Positions 60,523 through 64,000 of a stretch of DNA of 64,000 nt are shown here, piece after piece. Position 1 is the stretch's first letter; each line of letters starts with the position of its first letter. Source of the stretch: Ceratorhiza oryzae-sativae. Taxonomy: Eukaryota; Basidiomycota; Agaricomycetes; Cantharellales; Ceratobasidiaceae. The position numbers and the translations under genes were made by a program. The stretch covers positions 434,001-498,000 of the forward strand of contig JARWMV010000239.1 in assembly GCA_030998015.1 (NCBI GenBank), given 5' to 3'. The notes under the pieces were generated by a model, which was given only the letters and a program-made list of their open reading frames with translations, was not told the DNA's origin and searched no databases.

Positions 60523-62885
60523 ATGTCCCAGAAGCCAAATGTCGAGCAAGACTACGGCAACCTTCCTGTAGTAGAGACCGATGTTTTCATTGCTGGCAGC
60601 GGTCCTATTGGGTATTTTCTTCGATGGTTGGTTCGCATTAAACTGACTTAGCTTGCTTCAAGTGGCACATTTTGTCGCATAATTATGGAAGAACATCCTT
60701 CTGCCAAGGTTTACATGGCTGAAATCGGCTCCCAGGATAATCCAGTGATTGGTGCTCATCACAAAAACTCGATCAAGTAAGTTTAGTCGAGGTATCGCCT
60801 TTATCTATATTAAGTTGACAATGCTTTAAGGTATCAAAAAGACATCGACTCATTCGGTATGAAATAGCTACTGTGTTTGGGTATTGCGTGGGCTCACCTC
60901 TCTCGCTATCATAGTTAACGTCATCAAAGGTGCTCTACAACCGATCTCAGTGCCACCGCAAGACAACTTTATGGCTACGCTGGGGAGGTCGCCTGGACCA
61001 ACAGTGAAGAAAGGCCACTCATTCAATCGTACCATAATCCCAACCAGAAGGCCGAAGAAACCTGATGAGCTATATGACGAGAACTGTTGGTGGGATGGCG
61101 ACTCATTGGACTTGTGCTTGCCGTACGTCCACCCCGTTATTTGCTTTGCAAACTCTCATTATGTCTTCAGCGGAGCCCGATCCGGAGGAGAGGAAGAACT
61201 GCCCTATCAACGCGACCGAGTTCAGCGGGCTTCTGAACAGGGCTAAACAGCTGCTGAATGTCAACGAGAACGAGTTTGACTGTTCGATTCGGCATAGGCT
61301 TGTCAGGCAAGTTCTAGAGGACAAACTCGGACGGGAACGTGTGGGAAATCTCCCTCTAGCAGTGGAGCGCAGGAAAAACCCGGAGTATGTTACTTGGTCT
61401 GGTGTCGACACCGTCCTCGGACCATGGGCTACCAATAAGGATCCCCGGTTCACCCTCGCCCCGGAAACGAGGGTAACCAAACTGCTACTTGAAAACGTCC
61501 CAGGTTCGAACAAGGTTTGCGGTGCGCTCTGTCGTGACTTGGCCAACCATAGTGACTTTGTTGTCGTCGCAAGGGTACTTATGTTGGTTAATCATAACTG
61601 TTTCCAGGTCTAACTCGTCTTGGTTGTAGTACTATATCGTTGCGTGCGGAGCAGTTGGAACGCCTCAGATTCTGTTCAACAGCAACATTCGCCCCGAGCC
61701 ACTTGGCAAGTATCTCACCGAGCAGTCGCTCGCTTTCTGCCAGGTAACTATATGCGTATCCAGATCAGCCGGCTTTTGAGATGACGCCCGGTCCAATAGA
61801 TTGTGCTCAAGCGTGAACACATCAATAGCATACCCGTGCTGCTTGGGAGCATCAGGGACAAGAAACCGGAAGAACGGAGCAAGGACGAACATCTCATGTT
61901 GAGGTTCTTTGACAAGCACCAGGAAAACCACAAAGAAGATTTCATGCCCATTCCATTCAACGATCCTGAACCTCAGGTTACGTTGCGCTACTCCTCCGCT
62001 CTCGGAAAACCATACCATGCTCAGATCCACCGTGATGCGTTTTCATATGGAGACGTCGGTCCTCGAGGTATATTTATTATTTGCACTGTTTCACGTGTGC
62101 TAATATATTCTCTTCCTAGCTGATCCGCGGTTAGTTTCTGTCACATTTCGTGAACCATGACACTCATTTAGTCACCCCTTTAAAGTGCTGTGGTCGACTT
62201 GCGCTTCTTTGGAAGGCAAGAAATTCGCAAGGAGAATTGCGTCACATTTGCGGAGCCGATCAAGATCCAAGGCGTAGAAGGAGCCGGTCAGGATGGCACC
62301 ACGGACGGATATGGCATGCCTCAAGCGACTGTAAGTCCTTAATTTAGATTACTTCTTTATCTAATATATTTGAGTAGTTCCATGTCACTCGTAGTAGAGC
62401 CGATGCTGAGCGTGACCATGTGTAAGTAAAAGTTGGTCCTAACAACTTGCCTATAATACTCAAAAACCGTATGAATAGGATGATGGGAGAGCTCTGCCAG
62501 GTTGCAAATATCTTGGGTGCCTATCTCCCTGGGTCTGAGCCTCAGTTTATGGTACGTGGTATTCGTACATTTTCACAGCACAATTAATCCAATACTTTCA
62601 TCAGACGCCCGGTCTGGTTCTCCACATTACTGGCACTACGCGCGCCGGAACGGATCCGAGTACCTCTGTTGTTGACGAAAACTCCAAAGTTCACGTCACC
62701 GACAACGTTTACGTTGGCGGAAACAATGTCATCCCGGATTCTACAGCTTGCAATCCAACTCTCACAAGCGTACGTTTTCATTCTTTTTCGTTCTTTACTT
62801 GTGCTGAAATCGCCGCATATATCAGGTTGCTTATGCTATTAAGGGTGCCAAGGACATTTGCAGGAGATTGGCCGAGAAAGCCTAA
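60523..62885 (+). CDS. Pyranose 2-oxidase (GMC flavoenzyme), two frame breaks
   Basis: Oxidises glucose and other pyranoses at C2 and reduces O2 to H2O2; typical of wood-decay fungi. The start ATG 60523 ([13 protein letters not shown]) is followed by [14 protein letters not shown], the FAD-binding Rossmann motif. Then VVGG-type sequence ([14 protein letters not shown]) carries the His that binds FAD covalently. Later blocks include [46 protein letters not shown] with the catalytic His, and [19 protein letters not shown] with the catalytic Asn. About 12 short introns. The frame breaks at 61029 (one G lost) and at AAA 61058-61060. No signal peptide, as usual for this enzyme. Stop TAA 62883-62885. 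Confidence 0.93.
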
Positions 62886-63556
62886 GAGCTAAATCTTTTA
62901 GCGGGCTTGACTAGTCTCGATTTTATTCTCTACCTTGAAAATTTGAATACGAATGTGAATGCCTTGAGTAAACTGATCTGACATTCGACTTACTGCGCCT
63001 ATCAAGGGTTAGTGTCCGCCGAAAAATAGTCACCGAGAAGTTAAAAAATGCTTTCGACAAAATAGCTCGTAAAACTTATTTAAGGACTCATCATTAAAAA
63101 TCAAGACCCGGTACGCCTTGCTTGAGTACTGCCCACGTAGCAGACAAGCTATCAACATTAGACTCTATGCAGATATCCTTTATCTCTCCCGTTCCACAAT
63201 TTTGACGAGTGTCCTGAACCGTAGATGCTTATGCTTAAACCACTCACGCTAAAGTCTACCACTAACAATGTGAGATATCAAAATGGCTTATGGGTGAGAA
63301 TGCTCCAATCATATGCTGAATCCGAGCCTGCCTTAGGGTTATTTTTGGCAGCACTTAATGTTTATGGGACCTCGCCTAAATAAATAAAAATCGGTAGACA
63401 TGAATTCAGACAAATTCATTCGTGAGAAAAGACCGGGTTACAAATAGGTATCGTGCTTGTCTTGGTTATAGTTGGAGGGAATGGTACGCAAACATGATTG
63501 GTTCTTCACAAGCGCTGAAGACCTTGGAAGTAAACATATCCCGCCAACCACCACCC
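62886..63556. other. Intergenic region before PIG-U
   Basis: About 670 bp, AT-rich, no supported ORF. Probably pyranose oxidase 3' end and PIG-U promoter. Confidence 0.5.
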
Positions 63557-64000
63557 ATGAAAGCCGTTGTGGTAGTGGCTACTCTAGTGGCTCTGCGACT
63601 CGCACTTTTCACCACACCAATAACAAAATACCTCCAGGATGATTACCAATTGGCTTCTGCTGTGACTTCTCTTACTCGATGTGAGTCGCTAAACGTTTTG
63701 GATAACACGTCACATTATAACCATTTGCTGTAGTAAAAGAAGGCGTGTTTCTATTAGAAAGAGGAATAGACCCATACACTGGCAGCGTGTTTCTACATGT
63801 AAGTTGCATTTCTGAAAAGGGAACGCGTATTTATTGCGCAGGCAGTCTCCACTGTTGCTAGCTCTATTTTCGACAGTGCTCCCACTTTCTGATCTAGGCA
63901 CTGCGGTACTATGGTCCCTACTCGATGGGTTTACCGCCTGGTGCCTTTTGAACTTATGGCGACTTCGCTCGTCCTCTGTGGATAATAGAAAAGAGGCTCT
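63557..64000 (+). CDS. GPI transamidase subunit PIG-U/Gab1 (Cdc91), 3' truncated
   Basis: Multi-pass ER membrane subunit of the GPI transamidase that attaches GPI anchors to proteins. The start ATG 63557 gives MKAVVVVATLVALRLALF, a first membrane helix. Two introns join SLTR to LKEGVFLLERGIDPYTGSVFLH and this to SPLLLALFSTVLPL. The E-G-x-x-L-L-x-x-G-x-x-P-Y-x-G block followed by SPLLL is typical of PIG-U. The window ends inside the gene, in or after DGFTAWCLLNLWRLRSSS. Confidence 0.88.

Overview
The window looks like nuclear DNA of a filamentous basidiomycete. The genes are split by many short introns (about 45-75 bp, GT-AG, some GC-AG). The gene set combines ordinary eukaryotic housekeeping genes with wood or plant-litter enzymes: two AA9 lytic polysaccharide monooxygenases and a pyranose 2-oxidase. 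A class IV-type chitin synthase is also present. My inference is an Agaricomycete, possibly Rhizoctonia/Ceratobasidiaceae-like; the genus is a guess from protein style, not from a search.

Layout. 1-3130: end of a Gly/Asn/Ser-repeat CsbD-like protein, then a quinate permease-like MFS sugar transporter. 6160-12270: AA9 LPMO copy 1, ribosomal protein eS19, mitochondrial TsaD/Qri7, and an HbrB/Bit61-type TORC2 subunit. 15657-26345: N-acetylglutamate synthase, a DUF1349 protein with a small hypothetical neighbour, an F-box/LRR-like protein, and chitin synthase. 27071-32582: a divergent pair of disordered basic paralogues, then AA9 LPMO copy 2. 35954-43571: a cysteine-rich single-pass membrane protein, then two divergent F-box/beta-propeller genes, one resembling Ufo1 with ubiquitin-interacting motifs. 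43682-51667: WBP4-like U1 zinc-finger splicing factor, CDP-diacylglycerol synthase, DHA1 drug transporter, alpha/beta hydrolase. 51941-59069: Dbp10 helicase, queuine tRNA-ribosyltransferase, mitochondrial tyrosyl-tRNA synthetase. 60523-64000: pyranose 2-oxidase and the start of PIG-U.

Functional threads: cell wall and plant polymer attack (LPMOs, the H2O2-producing oxidase, quinate-type uptake), translation and tRNA modification (eS19, Dbp10, Qri7, TGT, mt-TyrRS), ubiquitin targeting (F-box genes), and membrane or cell-surface biogenesis (Cds1, PIG-U, chitin synthase).

Main caution: about ten otherwise well conserved genes carry single-base frame breaks. Almost all are repaired by adding one G or C to a short G/C run. 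This points to homopolymer loss in the assembly rather than to a cluster of pseudogenes. I found no prokaryote-like operon, CRISPR array, transposase or viral gene.
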